A stretch of DNA of 64,000 nt from Tubulanus polymorphus (GCF_964204645.1 NC_134027.1:7986485-8050484), one strand, 5' to 3'. Shown: positions 1 to 15,200, counted from the stretch's first letter. The notes: generated by a model not told the origin, from the sequence alone. Translations and numbers: made by a program.

Positions 1-416
1 TTCCTTGGCCATTTTTTCCGTTCACCATAATAAACCAGTTATTGTCCAGCGTTGATTAGGGAATTTAGAGATTTCGAGGGAAAAATCAGCGAACAATCAG
101 GAAATTCCGGGCGTTCATATGCGGACGAACCCTGTTAGAATATTGATCCTTGTTGAAGGTTATGATAAGCAAGTTGAAATAAACTAATTTTCTACTTCGA
201 AGTCTAATTTAACTGGCCAACAATATTACAGAAAATGAAAGTATAATCGACAATTTATAAACAGTAAAAGTAGCGATACACTTTTTGATAAAAAGTAAGA
301 AAATTAGATTTATAGCGTGGCATTGGTTGTTCCAACTTACCTATTCTTACTCCAAAAGCGAAGCGATCCGGTTCTCCTTTATCTGAAATATCATGAGATT
401 TCCATTTAGTTAATAC
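1..416. other. 3' flank of PTPN12, no gene seen
   Basis: AT-rich sequence downstream of the PTPN12 stop codon on the minus strand, presumably including its 3' UTR. No ORF, repeat or RNA gene could be supported. Confidence 0.4.
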
Positions 417-3400
417 TTAGTAAGTTTCGAAATCATACGAGCGATATGGGTCCCTAATGTCTCTATATTGCTTACTTTGGAAATTAGCGATCGTTACTGT
501 GGCGTAGATACTATTTCCATCTGCAGTCGTGCTTGGGGCACTTTTATTTCCCGAAAATCTTTCCCTCGAATATATCGAAATATCATCTTCTTGGGTTACG
601 TTAGGTTTGTTGTCATTAGATGGGGGTTTGATGCAATGTGTTGTAACGTCTTTCGAATAATCAGAAATAATTCGGTTGCTGAGCATCTTGACTTCAAAAT
701 ATCCGTCACCATCTTCATCTTGTAGTTGAGGGGTTGATTTAGTATGGAAGTACCCCGTTGAACTTTCGCTAGGACTGGTGACTTGCATGTGTGGCTCTCC
801 AGTTCGGGCTGTCGCGTATGAATACTCCACGGGTTTATCATCAAAGATACGACTTTTATTTGCTAAGGGCTGGTCTTTCGGTTGAGGTGGAGGAGGGGGA
901 GGAGGAGGAGGGAAAGGAGATAGCAAAGCCGTCAGATGATGCGAGATCAATTCACCCGCGGGGCGCTTGTTAAGCTTTTGATTTATCGGTGTAATGCCAG
1001 GCTCACTCAGTTTTCTATCAAAAGTCAGTTTTTTGTTTTGTCTATCCAGGGAATTAGATTGTCCCTTCCTTGCTGCTTCCTCTGCCGATGCACTTCTGTT
1101 GAGAGTGTGGCTCTTCAGTGGAGATGATAACGAATCCTGTTTCTGTTGCCTTTCGAGGGAATTGCTTTGACTTTTCTTTAATGGTGGGGCGGGAGGAGGA
1201 GGTGGGAGGTTTCGCCTCGAGCTAGTGATAACCTTTGGCGGTGGTGGAGGTATCGGGTCGATTGAATTGTTATCGGATCCATGCTGTGGTTGATTGATAG
1301 ATAATGATCGATTCGCATTATCGGCTGCAGCATCACCTGTGTTTCTTGTAAAAACCTTACTCCTTTCGATAAGTTCATCACTAAAACCCGTCACTGGATC
1401 CGGATATTCCTTTGAATTATTAGCTCTGGGCAGACTACTCCCCAGATTTTTGCTGATAATTTCCCCAAGTGATTTTACGGATCCAACTGTTTCCCTATTC
1501 GAACTGTCGTTACCCTTGCTACCAAAGCTTTTTGGTTTAACGGTTAATGGGGGCAGTGGTCGAAGGTTTTCAACGTCACTTTTCGGCTTCACAGGAAGTG
1601 ATGGCTTTACGCTGTCCTTTACGACGTTCGTTTCTGTATCTTTCAAACTATCATTGCTCGCCCTTTTAGGCTTCGGTTCGGTTTTGTTGTTGACTACGGA
1701 GACATTCTTACATTTGCCTTGTGGAATCGGATCAGAAATCATAAAGCGTTGTTTCTCTGCCGTGGCCCGAATTGCTTCGTGCTCACTTTCATTAGCTTGG
1801 GCGCAGGTTGAAAATATGTTACAACCTGGCGTCGCAGATGGCCTTTTCTTTGAAGTCTTTTCTTCAAAAGCTAGACTTTTTTTCTGCAATGCTGAGATTT
1901 GCGTGTCGTTTGATTCGAATAATTTTGCCGTTCGTAAAACGTCTGGTTTTTCTATGGGGTCTGTAGAATCGCTGAGTCTTGGGGGTTTAGGTGGTGGTGA
2001 TGATGTATCGTTGGAAAATTCAGTTGCTTGTACAAACGGAGTATTTACATACGGGTCTTCTGTAAAGAAAATTGAAATACACCAACCTTGCAACCTTTGG
2101 TAACAAAATTACACACTACTAAATTACTAATGAATATGCCTTTACCGACGCATGAAATTGCAGATTTTAAGTTCTTGACATCGACGTAGGGGTCTTCCTC
2201 ATCTTCAGAAACTTGATCTGCCAAACCGAAGTTCTCCATCAGTTTTAACTCGTTTTTAAACATTACATTAACCGTTCGATGCACAAGAATATACTGCTCC
2301 TGAAAGACGAGAAACATGAAAATAGAAAGATAATCTATCTCGCAGATTTTGTTGTCCAACCATTGGTTTATGATTCTATACTTTACCAGAGTTTGAACCA
2401 TGGCTGGTCTTTGTTCCCGCAACGACCTAACCATGTCGTAAATAGTGAAGTCATCGTCAATCATCTGAAAAATTCATGAAAATCTTTGATCAAAAATAGC
2501 TGAGAGTCATTTGTCCGATTTCTATCGTGATAAAGAGTTGATGATTATAGTTGTGCGATTCCAAAATGTTATCATACGTTGTTATCTAACAAATTCTTGG
2601 CGTAGTCGATTGTTATTATGGTTCCTGTTCTGCCACACCCAGCACTGTAAAAAGATTTTGAAATGTATATATGTAAAATAAAAGACTTGCGTGCAACAAC
2701 CGGTATGAAATATATCGCACTAGGGCTTATCATAGTCCCAGAAAAGCCCGTTTTTGATACGATAACGAACCTGCAATGAACTAAGATTGGAACACCGGGA
2801 ATCCGGAGATTTGATACGTTGGCCAGCATATCTACAAGCGTTACTAGTGAATCCGGTGCCTTCTTATCAGGCCAGCTGATGAAATGGAATTGAATTAATT
2901 CTCTGACTTCGCCGTCTAATTTCATACTCAGTGTCCGCACTGCGTAATGCTGACTAGGCCATTCGGCATTTTTCTGAAATCATAATTGACACCCACTATA
3001 TAACAGCAAAAAGTCATAGAGGTCTGATAGTGCTGATATATCATGGATTCAAGTTCCCTACCAGCGTTATCGTTATGTCAGCAAATACTAACATTTCGTC
3101 ACCCTCGGGCCAATAACGTTCACATTTTTTCTGGAGAGAAAAAGAATTCGCACGATTTTCATCGAATTCGGTATTCAATGAAATATTGGTATCAACAAAA
3201 TGGAAACCGCATTCAATTCTCTTTTTACCATTGATTCGTTACATATACTCCATTTATGTGTGTAATTTCCTTATTGTATTGTTTTCGTACAATCAAATCG
3301 TGCACTGATTTCAGTATGAACGATTGAGCTATCATATCAATTCACAGTTTAAAGCAAAATCATGAGACTCTGGCGACTACAGATATCTATTTCTCATTTG

Positions 3401-4454
3401 TACCTTAACTTTTCCATCTACGATCTCCTCTTCTTTTCCAGCCATGATCAGGATGTTGACTTTATACTGCCAGATCATACGCCAGAAATCACCAATAGTA
3501 TTAGGTAGAGGCCCCTGTGCTGCTATGTACCCCATATTGCTAGACATACCCTGTCAAATATACATAAGAAAATATCAAAGCTCTATAATAACGCTTAGAT
3601 GATAAAACGTAGGCCCAAATTGCGATGGGTATAGAATTATATGTACCTTGATACAACTGGCGTTGATGTAATCTGTATTCGGTTGGTTTTTGTACGGTTT
3701 TAAAATGACTCTAGTGTTATCAACTGTAAAAGATTGGATTACAATATTTTCGATGATATTCCGGTCACCAATGCAAGATAAACCGATACAAAATCAATGC
3801 TCACAAGGAATGATATCCCTGAATCTGTTCTTGTACTGGTTTTCTTCTAGTTTGCCGCATCTACACGGAAAATTACGTTCGTCTTGTCGAAGTTCAGCGC
3901 TGAATAACTTCAATTCCTAGAATGTAGTTTCATTCGAAACATTATTTACACATGATCGGCAAATATATACGCGTATATATATATTTATATTCAATCAAAA
4001 ATACACGAAGACTCTTTATGTATTTTTGATATAATGATTTCTAACCATAATATCATATCGGGGTAGGGAATCAATCGAAAGAGGAAGTTTTCCTTTGCAA
4101 ATACTGGGACTCAACGACATAAGTTATTTCTAAACATATGCATAGCTGTATACATATAGAGAAATAGAATATGTAGTTATATCTAACATAGAGAAATAGA
4201 TATCATTTTCCATAATTGTATACGACGGATAATATGCGGCGTGGTTCACACACTACTTACAGGCTACAAATCGAGGAATGACTTCATATTCTAATACCAA
4301 ACAACCCGACAACCTGATTTTGATTATTTCTTACTTATGCCAATTTTTGAATGATGCGTACCCTGTAGTCGCAGATATATCCCCGACAATCTTCGGCTTC
4401 CAAATCTCCGACATATTCCACGAACAACTCTAGATTCGTCTTCATTGACTCCAT
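417..4454 (-). CDS. PTPN12: PTP-PEST-type cytosolic protein tyrosine phosphatase (PTPN12/18/22 family)
   Basis: Ten exons join in phase: 4362-4454, 3805-3916, 3647-3723, 3404-3550, 3062-3130, 2771-2973, 2578-2644, 2387-2464, 2146-2299 and 417-2059. They encode about 880 residues. The catalytic domain is complete: NRFRDIIPFDNTRV, DYINAS, YIAAQGPLPNT, KKCERYWP, the WPD loop in FHFISWPDKKAPDS, the P-loop VHCSAGCGRTG with nucleophile near Cys233 (split by an intron), and the closing EQYILVHR helix. The last exon encodes a disordered tail of roughly 550 residues with proline runs and a SPPPKPPR motif shared with vertebrate PTP-PEST. Such tails bind SH3 and adaptor proteins at adhesions and the cytoskeleton (family knowledge). 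The start Met is the first ATG after an in-frame stop and resembles the PTPN12 N-terminus. The closest vertebrate paralogue (PTPN12, 18 or 22) cannot be settled by eye. Confidence 0.93.
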
Positions 4455-5710
4455 GTCATAATCACGGTTTGAATATGCACGAGACTTCGGTCGATACAGC
4501 TATTTCCGAAACCAGGAAGATCTCGGTAATATGTAAAACATATATATCATTAAAATAATTGTCCATATAGCCGGGAAATGCATATCTATTTATATTGTGT
4601 CACGTCTATTCCCTGTGCGCGCACTATTTTACAATGTTACTACTGAGTTTACTATAGTTATCTTATACCATTTATATGAAGAATCCTATGATGAATTGCG
4701 AAAAATTTCCTTCGAGCTAATGATCTTTCTCGTTTTATTGGTGTGGGATTCTCTATATATATAAATCGTTACAACACTAAATAATGTTTCACCGATATCT
4801 ATCTTATACCATTATACAAATGGATTAATCATTATAGAAGTTATCAGATTAGAATTAATGAAAATTTGGCGCGAGAACGCTATAAAATTCAAAGGATGGA
4901 ATTTTACGGGTATCAAATCTATGATCACTTGTCCTAAGTGAAACCTTTTGTGCGGCCATAAATGCAGAAATATCAATATGCGTGCGGCAATAAGCGAGTA
5001 CCAAACGCGCGCGTCGTGACATCGCGCTGAAACTCGGACAATATGTCTTCATTTCCGGTGGGATGCGAGTGATTACTAAACGATCAGGTCAGATCGGCAA
5101 TAAAATGTCGATGTCATAATTAGCTCCAAACGAAATCAGTAATAAATTGACTTGTAAAGCACGTGTAAATGTGTTCAATAGCATTGAAATTCAAGATGTA
5201 TAATATGTTTGATATCAGCATCTAATGGTTAACTAGAGAGTTTAAAATACGTAAGTTGAATGTCAATCTCCGGGAATAACGATTACAATTTTAAGACGTT
5301 CCTCACTTCTCGAAAAGGAAAGGTTTTAACTCATTGTATCGAAATGATCGATGATATCGGCGATGTCAATAGCGCGCAACGTTTTCGATTTTAAATTAGC
5401 AAACGGTTTGTCATGGTTGTCGTCTATATTGTGAATGCTATGATTAAAGATGACATGTTTCTCCTAGACTTCTGCTTATATATTTTCATCGAAAGGATGG
5501 GTTTTTAGGTGTTCTTATTTGACGAAGTGATTCTAAACTACACTAAATTATGTCTCCATCGAGTGACTAAACGCTAAACGCTAAATTGCGTGTTGTATTT
5601 TGCCTGTCTTGGTTTTGTTTGTACCCTGATTAGTAGCTTTAAGGTCTGCGCAGTGACGAGGGTAATTACGAGCCGTCCTATCAATCAGTACCGGTTTTAA
5701 TTGAATCGTT
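4455..5710. other. Intergenic region between the divergent PTPN12 and Pox neuro-like genes
   Basis: AT-rich non-coding DNA. It should hold the PTPN12 5' UTR and promoter, since that gene is read leftwards, plus distal regulatory DNA for the Pax gene on the right. No clear TATA box, repeat or RNA gene was recognised. Confidence 0.4.
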
Positions 5711-5719
5711 CCCCCCAAC

Positions 5720-6000
5720 TTGACAGGCAGGTGCTGCGCGAGATTACCCCAACGACGAAATACTGCTACATATCAATAAACGCTCGTCAAAAATTTATGA
5801 AGATTTGGTACAGATAATAGGCCGTAGGAAATGCGCCTATTTCCTGCCGTGAAGAAGATGATCCGGCCCGGTGATTGGTTCCAACGGGCGTTACGTCACG
5901 TGTCGAGTGGGCAGGTGTCTTTCGGGTTGGGTGATGGTACTTCATAACTTGTCACAGGGAATAACTAAGTTGCGGACTGCAAGTGGTTTCAGCATGTAAG
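5720..6000 (+). promoter_or_regulatory. Probable promoter and 5' UTR exon of the Pox neuro-like gene
   Basis: This short GC-richer stretch in an AT-rich region contains an inverted CCAAT box (ATTGG, 5874-5878), a CRE-like TTACGTCA (5891-5898) overlapping an E-box CACGTG (5897-5902), and two CAGGTG E-boxes (5728-5733 and 5912-5917). A GTAAGT donor near 5996 could end a non-coding first exon spliced to an acceptor near 6180. The motifs are seen directly. Promoter function, and any proneural bHLH input through the CAGGTG sites, is inference. Confidence 0.5.
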
Positions 6001-6211
6001 TAATACCGTCTTTATAGATTTGTGTTCTAGCGATGAAGTAGAATAGCGTCTTGAATTGAAAAACAAAAATACTCAAACAAAATGTACGCAGTTGTGCAAC
6101 TATTTTCACTAAAACAACAAAAACTGCGTTTAAAAGGAGTTTTGCAGGAAATGTGAATAAGCTTTCATTTTTCTTTCAGATTTCAGAACGGAAATTCCGC
6201 ATAAAATCCAG

Positions 6212-7483
6212 ATGCCGCATACAGGTAAATATCACAATCTGTGATTAATTAGCAGGTTTTTCATGTTTCATTAATCTGGGTAAATCGAACGCCAATTCGT
6301 TGTATCTTGGTTTCATTTCTTATTTCATGATAATCAAATATTTCTCATCATTCGTACGATTTATTCTATACCGGAAGTCAGGATCGGTCATAATTTCAAA
6401 TCTTTCTAATTCTTCAATCGGGGGGTTAAATGATCATAAAACTTGTACTTATGTAACGATTCGCTTATTTGCAGGCCAGACGGGAGTTAACCAACTGGGC
6501 GGTGTATTCGTCAATGGTCGGCCGCTACCAGACCACATCCGACGACGAATCGTAGAACTAGCTCATCTAGGAGTACGTCCGTGTGACATATCCCGCCAGT
6601 TACTCGTATCGCACGGTTGCGTCAGTAAAATACTAACGCGTTACTACGAAACCGGTTCTATCAAACCTGGATCGATCGGTGGCAGCAAATCAAAACCTAG
6701 GGTGAGTCTTGAATAGAATAAATATGACTAAATATTTCGGACAAATTATGAACCTCATCGCGTATTGATTAGAATTGGTGTCCAAATCGTTGAATGATTC
6801 GTTAAAATTTCAGAATGAATTAATGAATCTATCATTTTTCCCATTTTCTCGTTAAAATCTCAGAATTATTGAATGAAGTTATTTCGCATTTCAAAATGGG
6901 CTTATTTGACGAGGGGATTTTCTCAGCTGATTTGATGGGGATTGATAACTTCAAAAATAAACGGCCCGTTTTGTTTTTCATTTAGACTTCATGCACGACT
7001 GCACGACCAATTCCGGATGTTCCTCAGCCCCACGATCACCAAACAATTGCACAAAACCAGCAACTATCAAGGAAACGACTAGCTGACATTATTCTTCTAG
7101 AAAATACGACACCACCGCCTGAAAAAATATCCAAGTTAGATAACGTCGATCCTACATATAAAAAGGACGATAACACGGAGCAAAAACATGGAGTCGAAAC
7201 CGATCATTCTCCCGATATCACGGGCACCGCTACGCAGGCCGCAAAACTGGTCGATACAAATATTGTTAAAAAGATGCTTTCCGAATCAAAATCACCAGTG
7301 TTACCCACAAGCTTGTGTCTTTACCCGCGAACTACGCTGCCGTATCCGCATCTATTTCCGACTGGGCTCCGACCGTTTTCCATTCCGCAATATCCGTATT
7401 TGACGCCGCTTATGTTAGACTTACACAACCGGTATATGGCTGCCCAGGAGAGGGTAGCTTTGCGGAAAACCTGGAGTCCATAA
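6212..7483 (+). CDS. PoxN: Pox neuro-like Pax transcription factor with only the PAI half of the paired domain
   Basis: Three coding exons, 6212-6224, 6475-6701 and 6986-7483, join in phase to give 245 residues. The start [14 protein letters not shown] matches the Pox neuro N-terminus, including the tiny first exon. Exon 2 encodes the PAI subdomain through [16 protein letters not shown] and [10 protein letters not shown], with the Pox neuro-type QLLVSHG. PAI is the N-terminal DNA-binding helix-turn-helix of paired domains. The reading then runs straight into a tail ([12 protein letters not shown]) and never encodes the RED subdomain normally following IGGSK; the 284-bp intron contains no RED-like exon. 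The tail has SRKR, LL and PEK spaced as in the conserved motif late in Drosophila Pox neuro. No homeodomain or octapeptide is visible, as expected for Pox neuro. A separate RED exon spliced from elsewhere cannot be excluded. Confidence 0.88.
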
Positions 7484-7603
7484 CTGCACTTACTGTCGCT
7501 GTACTCATAAAAACTTATTTGTCTGGAAAAAAACTGTGTTCATCTGAGCTGGTCGAAAAATGCGGTTTGAATCGAAAGACATATACCGCGGAGTATCCAC
7601 GAG

Positions 7604-7609
7604 AATAAA
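7604..7609 (+). terminator. Polyadenylation signal AATAAA of the Pox neuro-like gene
   Basis: An exact AATAAA lies about 120 bp after the stop codon. The convergent minus-strand gene ends immediately to the right (stop at 7675-7677), so the two 3' UTRs probably abut or overlap. Confidence 0.55.
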
Positions 7610-7674
7610 CACATGGAATTCTTAAAATCGTCTTTATTACTTCTGAAGATTTCTTCTATGCTTTTTTTCGATGA

Positions 7675-9666
7675 TTACTTGCCGAATCTTAATGCATATT
7701 GGTAATAATACATGATGGTTCTATACCACATTGACAATTCTTCTACGGAACTATCCAACCAGAAAGGATGCTGAAATGAATGATTTTCAAAATGTGATCA
7801 TAACATCTATGGATATTTAATTCTTTGCTATATAAGTTTAAAACATTAAGTTATGACCATTACCGTAATATTCATCAATGCTGGCTCATCAGTACAATAC
7901 AAATCTGGCACAGGCGGAATTTTTTCTGCGTCGGTTTCATATCCGTACATTTTCCTGTCAATTTTCATTGTCACTGTAGAAGAAAATACCATTTAGTTTC
8001 ACACGCCTATCCAATGTGAATTGATCATTTGGATATTGCAAAACAATTTTTCAAGTTGGAAGTTATCGAAGAATAAAAAAGTACCCATGTTCCATTTTGA
8101 ATCTACGTAGAATCTTAACGGATGGCAATTTGATCTGTTGTACCAAGCCCATCCTTGGGCCATTTCGGGCATGTTCGGTAACTTCAAGTCAAATTTATCT
8201 TTATCCCTTATCGGCTGTCTATTGGGGGTCGCTGTATCGGCTTAAGAGAGGAAATGTGAGAAAATAGTCAAAATTTTGAAGGGGCTTGATAATTACTGAC
8301 ACACGTCAAAGATTACTAACCTACGTTACAGCGATACGGATGTTGTCGCGGATTCCAATCGTTCGGGTCTTTCTCCCAGGTTGGAATTTCAATGGGTACA
8401 CAGCTTGGAAGTATTCCTGGCATAATCAAAGATGCCTTGCCCTATAACACACAAACATGATTCCCTTTGTTTTTTGGGGGGGAATTTGCAAAAGTGATTT
8501 GAACTTTATATTACCGTCTTGAAGTCATATACAGTACTGGATACGAGGTAACCCCTTTGCGGGTCACTAACATTCACTACCCAAGTTGCGTTCTCAAAGT
8601 CGTGTACTTCACTACAAACAAATTCGAAGAAAAGTCAATTTCGTTACAAAACGGCTGAACAAACAATTGAGTTCGCCCCGGATTGGTCTACAGGGGGTCC
8701 TGCATATTTACTGCAAGATCGTAGGGAGTCGTCACCCGTGTCACGGAGGTTCCGAGAAAATTTGAACCGTGTTGCACAGTTGCCTATTGAGATCTTTTAC
8801 AAGAGACTCAAATAGTTCTGATTTCATAATAACACGTATGTGTATAGTTAAAATTGATACTACATGCTAATTAGTAATTGTTGCCTTGATTCGTTCGTAC
8901 CATATTCGAAAAGTAGATCATAGCTGTCCATAGTTTGGTTCAATTAGAATTCTGAATAGAGGCTTTCATAAATGACTAATTAAGTTGGATTACCAGAAAC
9001 CATAATGTTCCATTCCATTATCTGGGGTGCATTTCTGTGATACGCGCGGATATCATAAATTAAAAATAACTATAGACGAATGTATTTCTCGTCATTACCA
9101 ATGAACGGTGGAAGTGAAGAGGTAAGTTTCTCATAGCGTATGAATTTATTCCTGCCGACTTAATACCTATATAACAAATATCCGTTGCTTGCGCACTTAA
9201 AGCAAATCAATTAAATTAAAAAACCATATTAGTAACATATGAATTAAAAGGGGCTATAAAGAAGCGCAATGGTTCAATAAGAAGATCTTTAATTCCACAG
9301 ATGGGCGTTGTCGTATTTGAATTCATGTAACATTCTCATGGTTGTAGACACATTCAGTGTCTTCTGTACATATTTCATCAGCATTTCATTACCTGAATCG
9401 TGGGGATTTCGACTGATTACAGTAAATTTCAAAATTAATCTTTTCCAAGTATCACGAAGGATATCTATTTACCTGAGCCAGAGCATCCATCGATTCCAAC
9501 CATTACGGTCGTGTATTTCGAACATCATCGACGACTCGCTAGACACGGTCGGCCAATTGTCACAACCGCAATAGGAATATCTGCTGTCCGTCGTCGAAAA
9601 TAACGCCCCAAAAAATACGACCGCGCACAGAGACGCTTTCATCGCGACGAGGAGTAATGCGTGCAT
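7675..9666 (-). CDS. Secreted protein of unrecognised family, paralogue 1
   Basis: Six exons join in phase: 9473-9666, 8515-8611, 8330-8441, 8085-8240, 7864-7973 and 7675-7770, giving about 254 residues. The N-terminus (MHALLLVAMKASLCAVVFFG) is a signal peptide; an inner Met at 9642 is an alternative start. The mature chain contains HDFENATWVVNVS, STVYDFKTGKASLIMPG, SCVPIEIP, GWAWYNRSNCHP, IPPVPDLYC and a C-terminal WYRTIM. Cysteines and N-x-S/T sites fit an extracellular protein. The neighbouring gene at 10185-12693 has the same exon phases and the same motifs, which confirms both models. The YDF...C-I/V-P-I layout loosely recalls ependymin-related or LolA-like secreted beta-rich domains, but not enough to assign. 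The exon 3 donor (GTAACG) was chosen by phase and is less certain. Confidence 0.78.
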
Positions 9667-10184
9667 CGTATACTCATCAATATTAGATAATGGTCTGAGC
9701 TTCTTCTTTGAACGAATCATTCTAGCACGGGGCGATAACGGAACAAATGCGTTTTTCACAAATTAATTAGTTTTGATATATACTGGGAGATATGATAAGG
9801 TGTCTGTTCTGTGTAGTTATTTGGTGGATACAAATAGAGTTCTACTGAATAAAGTCTGCTAATTTCACATGGAAAAAGTTCAATTTTCATATTATCGTGT
9901 CGTTATCAAAATTTTTTTCACTTTCTTTATTAACGGCATTCTAAAAAAATTCTTAAAAGCGTTATCATTGACTTAAGCAATCGAAATTAAGATATTTAGA
10001 ATCCTTCGATGCGGAATAACCCTGTATTCCTCATTGAAACACTAGTATCCGTCATAGTATCCGTCATCCGTCATACTCCTGGGAGTCTTCCAACTTTAGA
10101 AAAAAACATCGTTCGCAAATCATTGGTGTCCGTTTTCGTTCATACGGCTTATTAAACACATGAAAACAAAACTAGAGCGAGCAT

Positions 10185-12693
<2,509 letters not shown>

Positions 12694-13060
12694 GTTTTGG
12701 ATGGTGGTGTGAAACGTTTCTCAAGCTACAATCGGCCGACTTACAACTGCCTTGTTCACACGATTCATTTTACTTATCAAAACGTACGTTTGACGACATA
12801 ATCACAGCGAACCTTCAACCCTATTCCGTTACCATTATTCAAGATTGCAAAACCTTCTCCTAGAAACCTATATTTTTGGGGAAATATCTTTTAAACTATC
12901 ACTATGTTGTTATTCTCAGGACGTACGCATACATTATCAATTGAAACGAACTTTTTTCTATTTTTTCAAGGTAACACTAAACGTTTTTGTGACTTTGGCG
13001 CAGTGTTTGATTCCGTCCGGTTCGTAATTGGCTGAAACCCATCGTAGTAACTACACGAAA
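12694..13060. promoter_or_regulatory. Probable bidirectional promoter between secreted paralogue 2 and TMEM121-like A
   Basis: A 367-bp spacer separates two divergent start codons. A clearly similar spacer sits at about 16940-17305 between the broken third secreted-protein copy and TMEM121-like B, so this block was duplicated with its genes. No TATA box is obvious. Confidence 0.45.
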
Positions 13061-14207
13061 ATGGCTGACGGGGGAACCAATCATTGTGAGCTATTTCTTA
13101 TAATTTTGTGTTTGCATATTCATCTTCTTCTATTACGGTACATGAAAAACATTCAAAAGTCGTTTTGTTCTTATTTCAGTTAGAAAAAGAAGTCGACAGA
13201 TAATATGCAGCGTTGCAACCGTTCTTGTAACTGTTGCTCAGTGTATTATTCTAGATATGTTCATCTTTGAATTTAGATATTTTCTTCCGTGTTATTATTT
13301 ATTTTACGTCGCAGACGTTCTTGTTGTTTTACTGCTTATTGCGGCATGCGCGATGTCTTCCGTGTACTTCATAAACGAAACAAAACCCTTCGATAAATAC
13401 GGAAAATGCACCAAATTCCTCGGATACCTACCACTAGCGAGTTTATCCTGGTTGGCATATGCTACTGTGATGATTGCGAAAATTGCAATCGCGTACAAGT
13501 ACTTCGCGAATTTGGCTGAAAACTCCGAATCCGAATTATTCTCTCCGAGAACATTGAAATTCACCATCGCTGTGTCGGCACCTATCCTTCAACTGATGTT
13601 CTTCAGTCATTATAATCCATCGATGTTAAAGGATGACAAAAAATATGAGAATAAAGAAGGAAATGTAAAGATCTTTGCACTTTTTGCTGCGGTAACATTT
13701 GACATTCTAGATAGCGTCGAGTTCATGGAGGTGCTTTTCGTTCAAGAATCTAATACAACTTCAAAATTCAGTTTCAACCTGGAATGCTCGATATTTGCAT
13801 TTCCTCTGATTGGTTTCATTTTGCCTGTTTTGCCGTTACTAATCCTAAGCCATACATACGTATGCATATCGGAAAAAAGTCAACCGAAGCAGCAGAAATT
13901 TGCAATAAATGCAAGATTGGGGCTGCGGTTCGTTCACTTATTGATCTTTATATTGTTGATCAATATCCCGTTTTTTGTGCTAAGGGTATATTTGTGGGGG
14001 AAGATGCATTCGGACCTGTCAGCGTTTGTCATGAAGAACGTGATTCTGATAGTTTTCGGTCTTCGCGAAGTTTATATGGCGATCGTTGAATTGATAAATA
14101 AACAACGTGGCGCTAAAAACCAATCAAATGAGAGTGAATCTGAACTGAAAGAACTTAACGAGCCCAGTAAACAAACTGATGATCCTGAGAGGCACGCAAA
14201 TGTCTAG
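13061..14207 (+). CDS. TMEM121-like multipass membrane protein A
   Basis: A short first exon (13061-13085, MADGGTNH) splices in phase 1 to a long exon (13180-14207), giving 350 residues. Several hydrophobic segments are visible, roughly CSVATVLVTVAQCIIL, YYLFYVADVLVVLLLIAA, WLAYATVMIAKIAIAY, FALFAAVTFDILD, FPLIGFILPVLPLLIL and VHLLIFILLINIPFFVL. Similarity to vertebrate TMEM121 lies in the N-terminal membrane segment, the F..DILD motif, the LP..LS loop, and the end pattern S.FV.KN after the last membrane helix. TMEM121 biochemical function is poorly known. The C-terminus is charged and probably cytoplasmic. The protein is closely related to TMEM121-like B at 17306. Confidence 0.82.
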
Positions 14208-14699
14208 TATGAACAAGGCCTTGAGATCAACAGAACGCTTATTTCCATGTTACCACATGTTATACAGTGGCTTTCATGGATCATTCGTCTTGCTAAAGAC
14301 ATGCATATATTCATAGCCCTTGAAAGGTTCTGCCGATGTTATTACATATTTTCTTCTGCTTTGATTTCAAACGATCAATTTTCACCATAGGATAACAGAA
14401 TTTTGTTTATGCATAATGATAAGTACTCGTTATATATATGTGAATATCCTTACTTTAAGCCGAACTCACTAACTGTGAATCGGCAAGTATTTGTATCCCA
14501 TGATCTTTTTAAATTTTTGTATCTAAGATCAACCGTTCAATATATTAAAACTGTCTGCTTGCGATAGGAATCGGCCTCGTGTTTTTCTTTTTCGTAGTAA
14601 GCCGGAGATAGGCCTATCCGTTTTGGCATGCGCAGGCGAAGAAGCATTCGGCGACTCCCGCATGCAAGTTGTGGAAAACAACTACGCTTGCTAACATTC
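14208..14699. other. 3' flank of TMEM121-like A
   Basis: AT-rich non-coding DNA that is also present, diverged, after the other two TMEM121-like copies (for example the motif around the CTAGTATGAAC string), so it is part of the duplicated unit. No separate gene is supported. Confidence 0.5.
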
Positions 14700-15200
14700 A
14701 GAATGAATAAATGACATTCAGAATGAATAAATGAATTTATCAGTTTTCCCATTTTCTCGTTAAAACCTCAAAATGAATGTATGAATTTATTTTGCATTTC
14801 GAAATTTTATTATATGATAAAAGGATTTTTCTAAGCTGATTTCATGGCCTCAAAAATAAACCGCTCGTTTTTTTCCATTTAGACTTCATGCACTACTGCA
14901 CGACCAATTCCGGATGTTCCTCAGCCCCTCGATCACCAAACAATTGCGCAAAACCAGCAACTATCAAGAAAACGACTAACTGACATTATTCTACTAGAAA
15001 ATACGACACCACCGCCTGAAAAAATATTAAAGTTAGATAACGTCGATCTAACATATAAAAAGGACGATAACACGGAGCAAAAACATGGAGTCGAAACCGA
15101 TCATTCTCCCGATATTACGGCCAACGCTACGCAGGCCGCAAAACTGGGCGATACAGATACTGTTAAAATATGCGTTCCGAATGTGATTTATTTTTCATAG
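14700..15200 (+). pseudogene. Duplicated fragment of Pox neuro-like intron 2 and exon 3
   Basis: Closely matches 6790-7275: the end of the Pax intron, its acceptor (…TTTAG at 14882) and about 290 bp of exon 3, starting [14 protein letters not shown]. The copy stays open to a TAG at 15198-15200 but loses the remaining C-terminal part. It has no paired-domain exon nearby, so it cannot make a Pax protein alone. It marks the left edge of the duplicated segment that continues to about 18.9 kb. Confidence 0.88.

Noticed and set aside
1294-2103. 269-codon plus-strand ORF opposite the PTPN12 tail exon
   Set aside because: It is antisense to a coding exon whose frame is supported by family motifs and splice phases; the long open antisense frame follows from the codon use of the sense strand.
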